64,000 nucleotides of DNA from Anaerolineales bacterium (GTDB taxonomy: Bacteria; Chloroflexota; Anaerolineae; Anaerolineales; UBA11579), in assembly GCA_019637805.1 (NCBI GenBank), contig JAHBVB010000001.1, positions 385,875-449,874 of the forward strand. The letters run 5' to 3'. The notes under the pieces were generated by a model. It ran no database searches, was not told the origin of the DNA, and saw nothing but the letters and a program-made list of their open reading frames with translations. A program made the position numbers and the translations under genes. Each line of letters opens with the position of its first letter. Positions within the stretch are counted from its first letter, which is position 1. Shown in pieces: positions 50,636-60,388 of the stretch.

Positions 50636-51757
50636 ATGGCCAGACGCGACTACTACGAAACCCTCGGGGTGGCCCGGGGCGCCTCGCCGGAAGAGCTGAA
50701 ATCCGCCTTCCGGCGCTTGGCGCGCCAGTACCACCCCGACGTGAACAAATCTCCGGACGCCGAAGAACGCTTTAAGGAGCTCAACGAGGCCTATGCAGTG
50801 CTGTCTGACGAGCAAAAACGGGCCGCCTACGACCGCTTCGGCCACGCCGGAGTGGACGGCATGGGCGGCATGCCGGACTTCACCAATGTGGATCTGGGCG
50901 ACATCTTCGAGGAGCTGTTTGGCAGCGCATTCGGCCGCCGCTCGGCGCAGGCGCGCAACGCGCCGCGCCGCGGGGCCGACCTGCAATACAATCTGGCGCT
51001 GGAATTCGAAGAAGCCGTCTTTGGCGTAGAGAAGGAAATCGAGTTCCCGCGTGACGAGCCGTGCTCGCACTGCTCAGGCGAAGGGGCGGAGCCGGGCACC
51101 AGCAAGAGCAGCTGCGCCACCTGCGGCGGCCGCGGCGAAGTGCGCCAGAACCGCCAGACCTTCTTCGGCAACATGGTGCAGGTGACCACCTGCCCAGAGT
51201 GCCGCGGCAGCGGCGAGATCATCGCCACGCCCTGCCGTCAGTGCAGTGGGCGCGGCCTGGAACGCAAGATGATCAAGCGCAAGGTGGATATCCCCGGCGG
51301 AGTGGACAGCGGCACTCAGGTGCGCCTGAGCGCCGAGGGCCAGCCGGGCATCAACGGCGGCCCGCAGGGCGACCTGTACATTGCCATCCGCGTCAAGGAC
51401 CACCAATACTTCCAGCGCCGCGAGAACGACATTCTGCTCGACCTGGACGTGAACATCGCCCAGGCCACGCTGGGCGCCGAAGTCGAAGTGCCCACCGTGG
51501 ACGGGCCGGCGATCCTGAGCATCCCGGCCGGCGTGCAGCCGGGCAAGCTGCTGCGCATGCGCGGCAAAGGCGTGCCGCACCTGCGTGGCGGCGGGCGCGG
51601 CGACCAACTGGTGATGGTGGATGTGGCCATCCCCACCAAGCTGAGCGCCGAGCAGCGTGCGCTGTTTGAGCAGCTGGCCAGCACGATGGGCACCGAAGTG
51701 AAACCCAAGGAGAGCGGCGGCTGGTTGGAGAAGCTGCGCGAAGCCTTTGGCGGCTAG
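50636..51757 (+). CDS. dnaJ: chaperone protein DnaJ
   Basis: This is a full type-I DnaJ of 373 residues. It has an N-terminal J domain with QYHPDVNK and a short Gly/Phe region. The zinc domain has four CxxCxGxG modules ([32 protein letters not shown]), and the C-terminal substrate domains include [12 protein letters not shown]. It stimulates DnaK and delivers substrates. A 73-base gap with an inverted repeat (ATCAGGAA at 50564-50571, TTCCTGAT at 50618-50625) separates it from dnaK. Its stop codon overlaps that of the convergent MFS gene in CTAG. Confidence 0.97.
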   Translation: MARRDYYETLGVARGASPEELKSAFRRLARQYHPDVNKSPDAEERFKELNEAYAVLSDEQKRAAYDRFGHAGVDGMGGMPDFTNVDLGDIFEELFGSAFGRRSAQARNAPRRGADLQYNLALEFEEAVFGVEKEIEFPRDEPCSHCSGEGAEPGTSKSSCATCGGRGEVRQNRQTFFGNMVQVTTCPECRGSGEIIATPCRQCSGRGLERKMIKRKVDIPGGVDSGTQVRLSAEGQPGINGGPQGDLYIAIRVKDHQYFQRRENDILLDLDVNIAQATLGAEVEVPTVDGPAILSIPAGVQPGKLLRMRGKGVPHLRGGGRGDQLVMVDVAIPTKLSAEQRALFEQLASTMGTEVKPKESGGWLEKLREAFGG

Positions 51758-53031
51758 GGCTCAAAGCCTCCCAGGTTGGCCACCACTTCGGCCGGCTCTG
51801 GAGTTGCTGAAAGCAATGTGGCCCGACGCAGTGATGCTTGGGCCAGCGCGTAAAATGCGGTTAGAAAATACAGCCCGGCCCCCAGCAAGTAGACTGCCCG
51901 GATAGCGATCAGGTCCGCCAGCCCGGCCAGGAGCAGCCCAGCCACCATAAAGGCCAGGTTGGCCAGCATCTGGCGGGTGGCATACACCCGGCCCAGCACC
52001 TCGCCTTTGATCGTGGCCTGCAGCAGCGAATCCTGTGCCACATCGCGCAAGGCCATCGGCAGTCCGTAGAGCAGCATGACCAGCAAGGCCAGCCAAATAT
52101 TGGCGGTCAGCGCGTAGATAACGGTCAAGAGCGCCATCAGCAGCGCATTGATGATGACCACCCAACCGGGTCGCTTTCCCAAACGGTTGGCAAAAGCCAC
52201 TGCGATCGCGGCGCCAATGATATTGCTGCCGAAGTAGACCGCATTCTGATAGCCGAAGAATTCCTCGCCGACCTTCAAGCCTTCTATAGTAAAGGCCAGC
52301 ATCAGCGCCGCCGTCCAAATCGCATGGGGCCAATGCTCCAGGAACTCCATGGTGATCAATGAGCGGGCCAGATCATGCTGGCGCAGATAGGCCAAACCGG
52401 AGCGGATCGAACGCCAGATCGGTTCAGCGTTTTTGCGAGCCTGCTTGGCGACCAGGCCGGGGGCAACCACGATGCGGCTGACCAACAGGGCGGCCAAGAG
52501 GAAGAGCACCAGATTGATGGCCACAATCGTCGATAAGCCAAATTGCAAGATCATGATCCCGCCCAAGCCATAGCCAAGCGCCATGACGGCATAATTCGTA
52601 CTGTGGATCAAGCTGTTGGCATGGACAAGCGCGGCTTTATCCACCAGCGTGGGCAGCATGGAAAGCATGGCTGGCTTGTAAAAGGCGTCGGTGAGCGACA
52701 AACCTGCCACCACCATATACGCCAACCAAATATTCAGGACCTCGCCCATAAGCAGCGTAGAGATGCCCACCAGCAGCGCCTGCGCCAGGGCGACGCCGAC
52801 CAGCATGATTTTACGCGGATAACGGTCCACCAGGGCGCCGGCCAGCTGCCCGACCAGCACATACGGCAGTGAAGTGGCCACCAAAACCCCAGCCGCTTGC
52901 AAGGTGGAACCGGTTTGTTCGAAGATCACAACCACAACACCGATCTTGTAAAGCTGAACGGCAAATGTCGAAGCGATCTGCGCCAACCAAAGAAAAACAA
53001 ACGAACCTTTGCGTAACAGTGTTAAATACAT
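51754..53031 (-). CDS. MFS transporter of the MFS_3 group
   Basis: A 425-residue protein with about twelve helices. [20 protein letters not shown] matches the A-loop signature, with DRYPRK equivalent to the MFS DRxGRR motif. It is distant from the two Mef-like exporters at 41575-44129. The substrate is unknown; efflux of a small molecule is most likely. It converges on dnaJ with a 4-base overlap and diverges from prmA. No regulator lies nearby. Confidence 0.85.
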   Translation of the reverse strand: MYLTLLRKGSFVFLWLAQIASTFAVQLYKIGVVVVIFEQTGSTLQAAGVLVATSLPYVLVGQLAGALVDRYPRKIMLVGVALAQALLVGISTLLMGEVLNIWLAYMVVAGLSLTDAFYKPAMLSMLPTLVDKAALVHANSLIHSTNYAVMALGYGLGGIMILQFGLSTIVAINLVLFLLAALLVSRIVVAPGLVAKQARKNAEPIWRSIRSGLAYLRQHDLARSLITMEFLEHWPHAIWTAALMLAFTIEGLKVGEEFFGYQNAVYFGSNIIGAAIAVAFANRLGKRPGWVVIINALLMALLTVIYALTANIWLALLVMLLYGLPMALRDVAQDSLLQATIKGEVLGRVYATRQMLANLAFMVAGLLLAGLADLIAIRAVYLLGAGLYFLTAFYALAQASLRRATLLSATPEPAEVVANLGGFEP

Positions 53032-53152
53032 TCCGAAAGAGCCTCACTGCAAGTGATCAGCGACAAAACCAAATCCCGATCTGGCCGCGAGTGGATGGTA
53101 CCAGCAGACCGGGATGAGACGCTGCCTGAAAAATTGAAGGGCAACTATACGT

Positions 53153-53158
53153 TATACT
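53153..53158 (+). promoter_or_regulatory. -10 hexamer directly before prmA
   Basis: TATACT ends 7 bases before the GTG start of prmA, and no ribosome-binding sequence is present. A TTGAAG only 13 bases further upstream is too close for a good -35. A leaderless message is likely. Confidence 0.5.
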
Positions 53159-53165
53159 GCGCGCG

Positions 53166-54080
53166 GTGAGCACCACTCCCACTTCCTGGCTGCGCATCTC
53201 GCTCGAAGTAGACCCCGAACTGGCTGAAGCCGTCTCCGAAGTGCTGGCTCGGCACCTGCCGGGCGGCGTCGCCATCGAGAGCACGGCTATCACTGCCAAT
53301 GCCGAAGATGAGGGCCACCCCATCGGCCCGCTGCGCGTGCTGGGCTACATCCCACACGACGCTCATACCGAAGAAGTGCGTAGCCAGATCGAGCAAGGCC
53401 TGCGCTACCTGGCAATGATCCAGCCCCTGCCGGACCCAAGCTACGAGACCATCCACGAACAGAACTGGATGGAATCCTGGAAGCAGCACTACCACCCGCT
53501 GAGCATTGGAGAGCGCCTGGTGGTGCTGCCCGCCTGGGTAGAGATGGACACTGCCGGTCGCGTGGCGGTGCGCATCGAGCCGGGCATGGCCTTCGGCACC
53601 GGCGTGCACCCCACCACGCAGCTCAGCCTGGAGCTGCTGGAAGCGCACCTTCAGCCTGGCGATGCGCTGATCGATATTGGCTGCGGCTCGGCCATTCTGG
53701 CGATCGCCGGGGGCAAGCTGGGCGCCGCCCCAGTGCTGGCGGTGGACAACGACGCCAGCACCATGGACAATGCCCGCCACAATATCGCACTCAACAAAGC
53801 CGAGGTTGAATTAGGGGTGGGCTCCGTGGCCGAGGTGTTGGCCGGTCACTTCGGCCTGCAACAGGCCGAAGTGGTGGTGGCCAACATTCTGGCGCCGGTG
53901 CTGGTGCGCCTGCTGGACGCTGGGCTGCACAAGCTGCTCAAACCGGGCGGCGTGCTGGTGCTCTCTGGTATTCTGGCGGAGCAGGAACCTGACCTGCGCG
54001 CCGCCCTGGCGGCGGCCGGCCTGCAAATTACGGCCGAGCGCCGCAGCGGCGATTGGCTGGGGCTGGCCGCAAAAGTATAA
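53166..54080 (+). CDS. prmA: ribosomal protein L11 methyltransferase PrmA
   Basis: PrmA methylates lysines and the N-terminus of ribosomal protein L11. The 304-residue enzyme has an N-terminal substrate-recognition domain and a SAM-dependent methyltransferase domain. The latter shows the family motif PGMAFGTGVHPTTQLSLELL, motif I DIGCGSAILAIAGGKLG and the catalytic-loop ANILAPVLVRL. The GTG start has no ribosome site; TATACT lies 7 bases before it. It is preceded by a divergent MFS gene and is probably monocistronic. Confidence 0.94.
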   Translation: MSTTPTSWLRISLEVDPELAEAVSEVLARHLPGGVAIESTAITANAEDEGHPIGPLRVLGYIPHDAHTEEVRSQIEQGLRYLAMIQPLPDPSYETIHEQNWMESWKQHYHPLSIGERLVVLPAWVEMDTAGRVAVRIEPGMAFGTGVHPTTQLSLELLEAHLQPGDALIDIGCGSAILAIAGGKLGAAPVLAVDNDASTMDNARHNIALNKAEVELGVGSVAEVLAGHFGLQQAEVVVANILAPVLVRLLDAGLHKLLKPGGVLVLSGILAEQEPDLRAALAAAGLQITAERRSGDWLGLAAKV

Positions 54081-54133
54081 GCAGTAGCGGCCCTTACGAA
54101 ACCGCACCTACACGACTAAGAGCAAACGGTCAA

Positions 54134-54709
54134 CTAGCGCTGCAGCCAGCGGTCCAGGCCGTCTGGCAGTTGGTAGCCCGCCAGCGCATCCAGTAACGCA
54201 TCCGGCTCCGCAGACTGGAAGTACAAACGCTGGTGCTCCCAGAAGGTGAAGCCTTCTTTATTGGCGTGCTCCATGAAAACCAGCAAGTGGTCGAAATAGG
54301 CATAGGCGTTGAGAAAACCGATCGGCTTGGCATGCAAGCCGATCTGCGCCCAGGTGAGTGCCTCAAAGACCTCCTCCAGCGTGCCGAAGCCGCCGGGCAT
54401 GGCCACAAAGGCATCTGAAAGCTCGATCATGCGCGCCTTGCGGGCGTGCATGCCGTCCACCAGCTCCAGGCGGGTCAGGCGCTGGTGGGCCAGCTCCGGC
54501 TTGTTGAAGTTGAGCGGCAGGATGCCGGTCACCTGGCCGCCCGCCTCCAGGGCTGCGTCAGCCACGGCGCCCATCAGGCCAGTGCTGCCGCCGCCGTAGA
54601 CCAGTTCCAGCCCGCGGCCGGCGATGGTGCGGCCCATGGCGCGGGCGGCTTCAATATATTTGGGCGGCACTTCGTCCGAAGAACCACAATAGACACATAC
54701 GGATTTCAT
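54134..54709 (-). CDS. LOG-family Rossmann-fold protein (nucleoside monophosphate phosphoribohydrolase)
   Basis: The 191-residue protein has the two LOG signatures, [14 protein letters not shown] near the start with [16 protein letters not shown], and [23 protein letters not shown] proteins cleave cytokinin riboside monophosphates or related nucleotides to base and ribose 5-phosphate. In bacteria they are often annotated as TIGR00730 proteins. The ATG at 54709 overlaps the trmD stop by ATGA. A longer in-frame reading back through trmD is an artefact. Confidence 0.92.
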   Translation of the reverse strand: MKSVCVYCGSSDEVPPKYIEAARAMGRTIAGRGLELVYGGGSTGLMGAVADAALEAGGQVTGILPLNFNKPELAHQRLTRLELVDGMHARKARMIELSDAFVAMPGGFGTLEEVFEALTWAQIGLHAKPIGFLNAYAYFDHLLVFMEHANKEGFTFWEHQRLYFQSAEPDALLDALAGYQLPDGLDRWLQR

Positions 54710-55446
54710 TTCGTCTCTTCCTCTTCTTTGGCGATTTGTAATAATTTCTGATCCTCTGCGCTCAGCGCCATGCGCGCCAGCAGATCGGGCCGGCGCTGGG
54801 CGGTGCGCAGCAGCGCCTGGCCGCGGCGCCAGCGCTGGATGCGGGCGTGGTCGCCGGAGAGCAGCACCGGCGGCACGCCCCAGCCGCGGAATTCCGGCGG
54901 CCGCGTGTAGTGCGGGTGCTCCAGCAGCCCGGTGGCGTGCGAGTCGCTGGCGGCACCCTGCGGGTCGCCCAGCACGCCGGGCAGGCACCGCGCCACGGCG
55001 TCGATCAACGCCAGGGCCGGCAGCTCGCCGCCGGTGAGCACAAAATCGCCCAGCGAGATCTCATCGGTGGCCAAGTGCTGGCGCACGCGTTCGTCCACAC
55101 CCTCGTAGCGCCCGCAGAGCAGCGCCAGCCGCGGCTGCCGGCTCAATTCTTGCGCTACAGCCTGGCTAAATGGCCGCCCTTGGGGAGTGAGCAGGATGAC
55201 CGGCACCGCGGGCGCCAGGCCCAGCACGGCTTCCACGGCGGCGAAGAGCGGCTCGGGCTTCATCACCATGCCGCCGCCGCCGCCGTACGGCTCATCGTCG
55301 GTGACCTGGTGTTTGTCCGTGGCGTAGTCACGAATGTTGTGCAGAATTACCTGCAGCCGGTTGGCCTGGCGGGCCCGGCCCAAAATGCTGGTCCCCAGGT
55401 AGGTTTCAAACAATTCTGGGAACAAGGTGAATACATCGAATTGCAT
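54706..55446 (-). CDS. trmD: tRNA (guanine-N1-)-methyltransferase TrmD
   Basis: TrmD methylates G37 next to the anticodon and prevents frameshifting. The 246-residue SPOUT enzyme shows [54 protein letters not shown] and [20 protein letters not shown]. All are diagnostic. A TAGAAT lies 6 bases before the ATG and there is no ribosome site, so the message may be leaderless. Unusually it is followed by a LOG gene rather than being inside an rpsP-rimM-trmD-rplS operon. Confidence 0.96.
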   Translation of the reverse strand: MQFDVFTLFPELFETYLGTSILGRARQANRLQVILHNIRDYATDKHQVTDDEPYGGGGGMVMKPEPLFAAVEAVLGLAPAVPVILLTPQGRPFSQAVAQELSRQPRLALLCGRYEGVDERVRQHLATDEISLGDFVLTGGELPALALIDAVARCLPGVLGDPQGAASDSHATGLLEHPHYTRPPEFRGWGVPPVLLSGDHARIQRWRRGQALLRTAQRRPDLLARMALSAEDQKLLQIAKEEEETK

Positions 55447-55527
55447 GCGCTCATTCTATCAGCGCCAAGACCTGCGGGTTTTTGATCAGCCCCGGTCACA
55501 ATCTCATAAGGTTCTCATAGCCTTTTC

Positions 55528-55557
55528 TTGACGGGCAATTCCTGCGGCCAGTACAAT
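55528..55557 (+). promoter_or_regulatory. promoter directly before the TPR gene pair
   Basis: TTGACG (55528-55533) and TACAAT (55552-55557) with 18 bases between; the ATG follows 6 bases after the -10. This is the best complete promoter among the leaderless candidates. Confidence 0.65.
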
Positions 55558-55563
55558 CGCGGC

Positions 55564-56811
55564 ATGTATCTTCGTGGCAGTCGCTGGCATATGCAGCGCC
55601 AACGTAAACAGCGCCGGGTGAATCCGGCGCTGATTGGGTTGGTGTTAATGCTGGCGGGGGCGGCCTGCTACTTCAACCAATATGTGGTGCCGGCCCTGCC
55701 CCTGCCCCAGGAACCCACGCTGATCCCCACGCAAGACCCTGAATCCTATGTGAGTGCGGCAGACGCCTATTTCAATGAAGGCAACCTGCTGCAATCGATT
55801 GCCTCCTACGAACAAGCCATCATGGCAGACCCGGCCAACCCGGCCGTTTACATCGCCCTGGCTCGCGTGCAAATGCTGGCCGGGCGGCCAGAGGCGGCCC
55901 AAACCAGCGTGAGCAACGCGCTGCTGCTCAGCCCGGACAACCCCACGGCCCTGTCCATTCTGGGCTGGGCCTTGAATGCGCTAGACAACGAACCCGGGGC
56001 GGAAAGCGCCCTGCGCCGCGCCCTGCAGCTGGACCCCAACCAGCCGCTGGCCCACGCATTCTACGCCGAGGTGCTGGCCGACCAACAGCTGTACGAACAG
56101 GCCGCCGAAGAGTCGCGCATCGCGGTGGAACTGGCCGGCGACCTGCTGGAAGTGCGCCGGGCGCGCGGCTACGTACTGGAACTGACCGGCAACTACCCTG
56201 AAGCCGCCTTCCAATATGAAGCCGCGCTGCAGATCAACGACCGGATTGCCGGCCTGCACCTTTCTCTGGGACGCGTGTACCGCGCCATGGAACGCTACGA
56301 AGACGCCATCAACCAGTTCGTCGTGGCTGACTCGCTCAACCCGAACGACCCCCTGCCCAACACCTACACCGGGCTGATCTACATCACCACCGGCGAATTC
56401 GGCAAGGCCGTGCAAGCCATGCTGCAAGCCGCATCCGAAGAGCCATCCAACCCCTACCGGCATGCCAACCTGGGGGTGGCCTATTACCGTAACCGCCAGT
56501 CCGAAGAAGCCTTGCAAGCGCTGGAGCTGGCGCTGCGCGGCGGCACGGACGACAAGGGCAATGTGGTGCCCGGCCTGGCGTTGGATGCGCCCGATGTGGT
56601 CTCGTATTACTACATCTACGGACTGCTGCTGGCCCGCGCCCAGCGCTGTTCTGAGGCACTGCCGGTCTCCCAAGCGCTGATCGCCGCTGTGCCAGACAAT
56701 CAGGTGGCGGTGGACAACGCCAATGAGATGGTGCGCATCTGCGAAGAAGGCGCCAGCCTGCCAACCGTCACACCACTGGCCGACCTGGCTGCACGCGCCG
56801 GGGGGTCTTAG
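55564..56811 (+). CDS. membrane-anchored TPR protein, first copy
   Basis: A 415-residue protein with a basic N-terminus and one membrane helix (NPALIGLVLMLAGAACYF). A short proline-rich linker follows, then a long run of TPR helices (SIASYEQAIMADPANPAVYI, AQTSVSNALLLSPDNPTAL, AAFQYEAALQINDRIAGLHL). TPR arrays are protein-interaction scaffolds; here it would face outside the membrane. No enzyme motif is visible. It is followed two bases later by a paralogue of the same layout. The ATG at 55564 lies 6 bases after a -10 hexamer; the codons upstream would run into the promoter. Confidence 0.85.
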   Translation: MYLRGSRWHMQRQRKQRRVNPALIGLVLMLAGAACYFNQYVVPALPLPQEPTLIPTQDPESYVSAADAYFNEGNLLQSIASYEQAIMADPANPAVYIALARVQMLAGRPEAAQTSVSNALLLSPDNPTALSILGWALNALDNEPGAESALRRALQLDPNQPLAHAFYAEVLADQQLYEQAAEESRIAVELAGDLLEVRRARGYVLELTGNYPEAAFQYEAALQINDRIAGLHLSLGRVYRAMERYEDAINQFVVADSLNPNDPLPNTYTGLIYITTGEFGKAVQAMLQAASEEPSNPYRHANLGVAYYRNRQSEEALQALELALRGGTDDKGNVVPGLALDAPDVVSYYYIYGLLLARAQRCSEALPVSQALIAAVPDNQVAVDNANEMVRICEEGASLPTVTPLADLAARAGGS

Positions 56812-56813
56812 CC

Positions 56814-58112
56814 ATGCGCGTCCGCCAACGCCAGAATCTGTTCCACTCCCCCGGGCCGCGCTCCAACCCATACCGCATGATGTTTTGGGCCGGGCTGATC
56901 ATGGCCGGGCTGTTCATGCTGCAGGGTTTGAACACTGGTCGCTACCAGCCGCTGTTCGTGCCCACTCCCACGGCTACCCGCAGCGCCGCCTCTTATCGTG
57001 AAGAAGGCAGCGCCTTCTTTAATGCGGGCAACTTAGACAGCGCCATCCAGGCCTATCAGGACGCCTTGACCGAGAACCCGCAAGACTATTTGGGCTGGAC
57101 GGAACTGGCCCGCATCCAGGCCTACTCCTCGGCCCTGCTGACCCAGGACCGCCGGCGTGAGCGCTTGGCGGAGGCCCTGCAAAGCATTGACCGCGCCGTG
57201 GAAATTGCGCCGGAATACAGCACCGGCCATGCGGTGCGGGCCTTTGTGCTCAACTGGAGCGCAGGGGCCGCCGGCAACGCGGCTGACTACCAGGCCTTCA
57301 TCGCCCAGGCCAGCATCGAGGCGGTGCTGGCCCTGCAACTGGACAGCCGGGATGTGCTGGCGCTGGCCTACCAAGCCGAGATCTTCGTAGACCAGCAGCA
57401 ATACGACCAGGCCTTCCAATATGCGGAACGGGCTCTCTCGCTGGACTCGCGCTCCTTCGACACCCTGCGGGTCAGCGGCTATGTGCGCGAGGCCAGCGGC
57501 AATTACGCCGGGGCGATCGAACGCTACCAGCAAGCAGTGGAAGTGGCCCCCAACCAAACCTTCGTCTACATCCGCATCGGGCAGAACTACCGTGAACTGA
57601 GCCTCTACGACCAGGCGCTGGACTACTTCGACCGGGCCGCCACGATCAACGCCGCCCTGGGCATCAGCGACCCGTTGCCCTACATCGCCATCGCCAAGAC
57701 CTATTCGCGCATGGGCGAATTCTTCGCCGCGGCGCTGAACGCTGAGCGCGCCATTGACCTGGACCCCACCAATGCCGATTGGTACGGGCAGCTGGGCATC
57801 ATCTATTTCCGCTCGCGCAACTACGAAAGCTCCATCCCGGTGTTGGGCTGCGCGGTGAACGGCTGTTCGGACGTGCAAAACAGCCTGGACAGTTTGGGCC
57901 GCTGGACGAATTCTGTGCAGGGCATGCCGCTGGATGACAACACCCTGGTCTACTATTACACCTATGGCTCGGTGCTGGCTGCCCTGCAGGACTGCCCCAC
58001 CGCCATGCCGATCCTGGACGAGCTGCGCGAGACTTATGCGGGCGACTCGATCGTGATGGGCATTGTGCAGCAAAACTACGCCATCTGCGGCCAGCCTCTG
58101 GCCGGCGGCTAA
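56814..58112 (+). CDS. membrane-anchored TPR protein, second copy
   Basis: The 432-residue paralogue of the preceding gene has a basic cytoplasmic N-terminus (MRVRQRQN), a helix (MMFWAGLIMAGLFMLQGL), a linker FVPTPTATRS and TPR units. The TPR units include SAIQAYQDALTENPQDYLGW, AIERYQQAVEVAPNQTFVYI and AALNAERAIDLDPTNADWYG. Both copies end in a similar motif around a YYY-YG segment and a cysteine pair. The role is unknown; a paired scaffold for an extracytoplasmic complex is a reasonable guess. Confidence 0.85.
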   Translation: MRVRQRQNLFHSPGPRSNPYRMMFWAGLIMAGLFMLQGLNTGRYQPLFVPTPTATRSAASYREEGSAFFNAGNLDSAIQAYQDALTENPQDYLGWTELARIQAYSSALLTQDRRRERLAEALQSIDRAVEIAPEYSTGHAVRAFVLNWSAGAAGNAADYQAFIAQASIEAVLALQLDSRDVLALAYQAEIFVDQQQYDQAFQYAERALSLDSRSFDTLRVSGYVREASGNYAGAIERYQQAVEVAPNQTFVYIRIGQNYRELSLYDQALDYFDRAATINAALGISDPLPYIAIAKTYSRMGEFFAAALNAERAIDLDPTNADWYGQLGIIYFRSRNYESSIPVLGCAVNGCSDVQNSLDSLGRWTNSVQGMPLDDNTLVYYYTYGSVLAALQDCPTAMPILDELRETYAGDSIVMGIVQQNYAICGQPLAGG

Positions 58113-58159
58113 GCTCCGTCAGAATTTTGTAAGAAAATCCCGGGGGCCTTGACCTGCGC

Positions 58160-58187
58160 TTGACGCCTTACCCAAAAATGGTATGAT
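58160..58187 (+). promoter_or_regulatory. promoter of the groES-groEL operon
   Basis: TTGACG (58160-58165) and TATGAT (58182-58187) are separated by 16 bases. The start site falls at the edge of the CIRCE operator. Confidence 0.75.
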
Positions 58188-58195
58188 TGCCGCAA

Positions 58196-58222
58196 TTAGC
58201 ACTCTTTCGACATGAGTGCTAA
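58196..58222 (+). promoter_or_regulatory. CIRCE operator (HrcA binding site) of groESL
   Basis: Perfect TTAGCACTC-N9-GAGTGCTAA located right after the promoter and 63 bases before groES. Together with the copy before hrcA it defines a two-operon HrcA regulon in this window. Confidence 0.97.
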
Positions 58223-58285
58223 TGTTGCGTAAGCACACAAATCCATATCACATAGAGCAAACCGCTCAACTTTAGGAGGCATTGC

Positions 58286-58582
58286 ATGGCTAGTACCCTC
58301 AAACCGCTCGCGGACCGCGTGTTGGTGGAGCCGATCGAGGACGAAGAGGTCACCGCGGGTGGCATCGTCCTGCCGGAGACCGCCAAAGAGAAGCCGCAGC
58401 GCGGCAAGATCTTGGCCGCTGGCCCCGGTGGCCGCGACGAAAATGGCAAGCCGGTCGAAATGGAAGTGGCCGTGGGCCAGACCGTGTTGTTCGCCAAGTA
58501 TGCGGGCACCGAGATCAAGGTCGATGGCAAGAAGCTGTTGATCTTGCGCCAATCCGACGTCTTGGCCGTTGTCGAAGGCTAA
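58286..58582 (+). CDS. groES: co-chaperonin GroES
   Basis: GroES caps the GroEL cavity. The 98-residue chain has the standard [20 protein letters not shown] start, the mobile-loop residues [13 protein letters not shown] and a [19 protein letters not shown] end. A strong AGGAGG precedes the ATG. It is first in the operon and is under CIRCE control. Confidence 0.97.
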   Translation: MASTLKPLADRVLVEPIEDEEVTAGGIVLPETAKEKPQRGKILAAGPGGRDENGKPVEMEVAVGQTVLFAKYAGTEIKVDGKKLLILRQSDVLAVVEG

Positions 58583-58618
58583 AAAAAAGCACTTATATCT
58601 TTCCCAAGGAGACACTAA

Positions 58619-60259
<1,641 letters not shown>

Positions 60260-60283
60260 ACCAACAGCTTCGCCGTTGGTTTT

Positions 60284-60304
60284 GGCAAAAGCTTCGCTTT
60301 TGCC
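60284..60304 (+). terminator. hairpin after groEL
   Basis: GGCAAAAGC and GCTTTTGCC form a perfect 9-bp stem with a three-base loop. It precedes the main terminator by 15 bases and may protect the 3' end or act as a first weak terminator. Confidence 0.6.
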
Positions 60305-60318
60305 GCAGCCCGATTATC

Positions 60319-60350
60319 AAAAAAGCCTCGCGAATGCGGGGCTTTTTTTT
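60319..60350 (+). terminator. rho-independent terminator of groESL
   Basis: AGCCTCGC pairs with GCGGGGCT (one G-T pair) around GAAT, flanked by five A and followed by eight T. A clear intrinsic terminator. Confidence 0.92.
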
Positions 60351-60388
60351 CTTCGGCCAACAGTTTGGGATTATACTGCCGCCTGTAA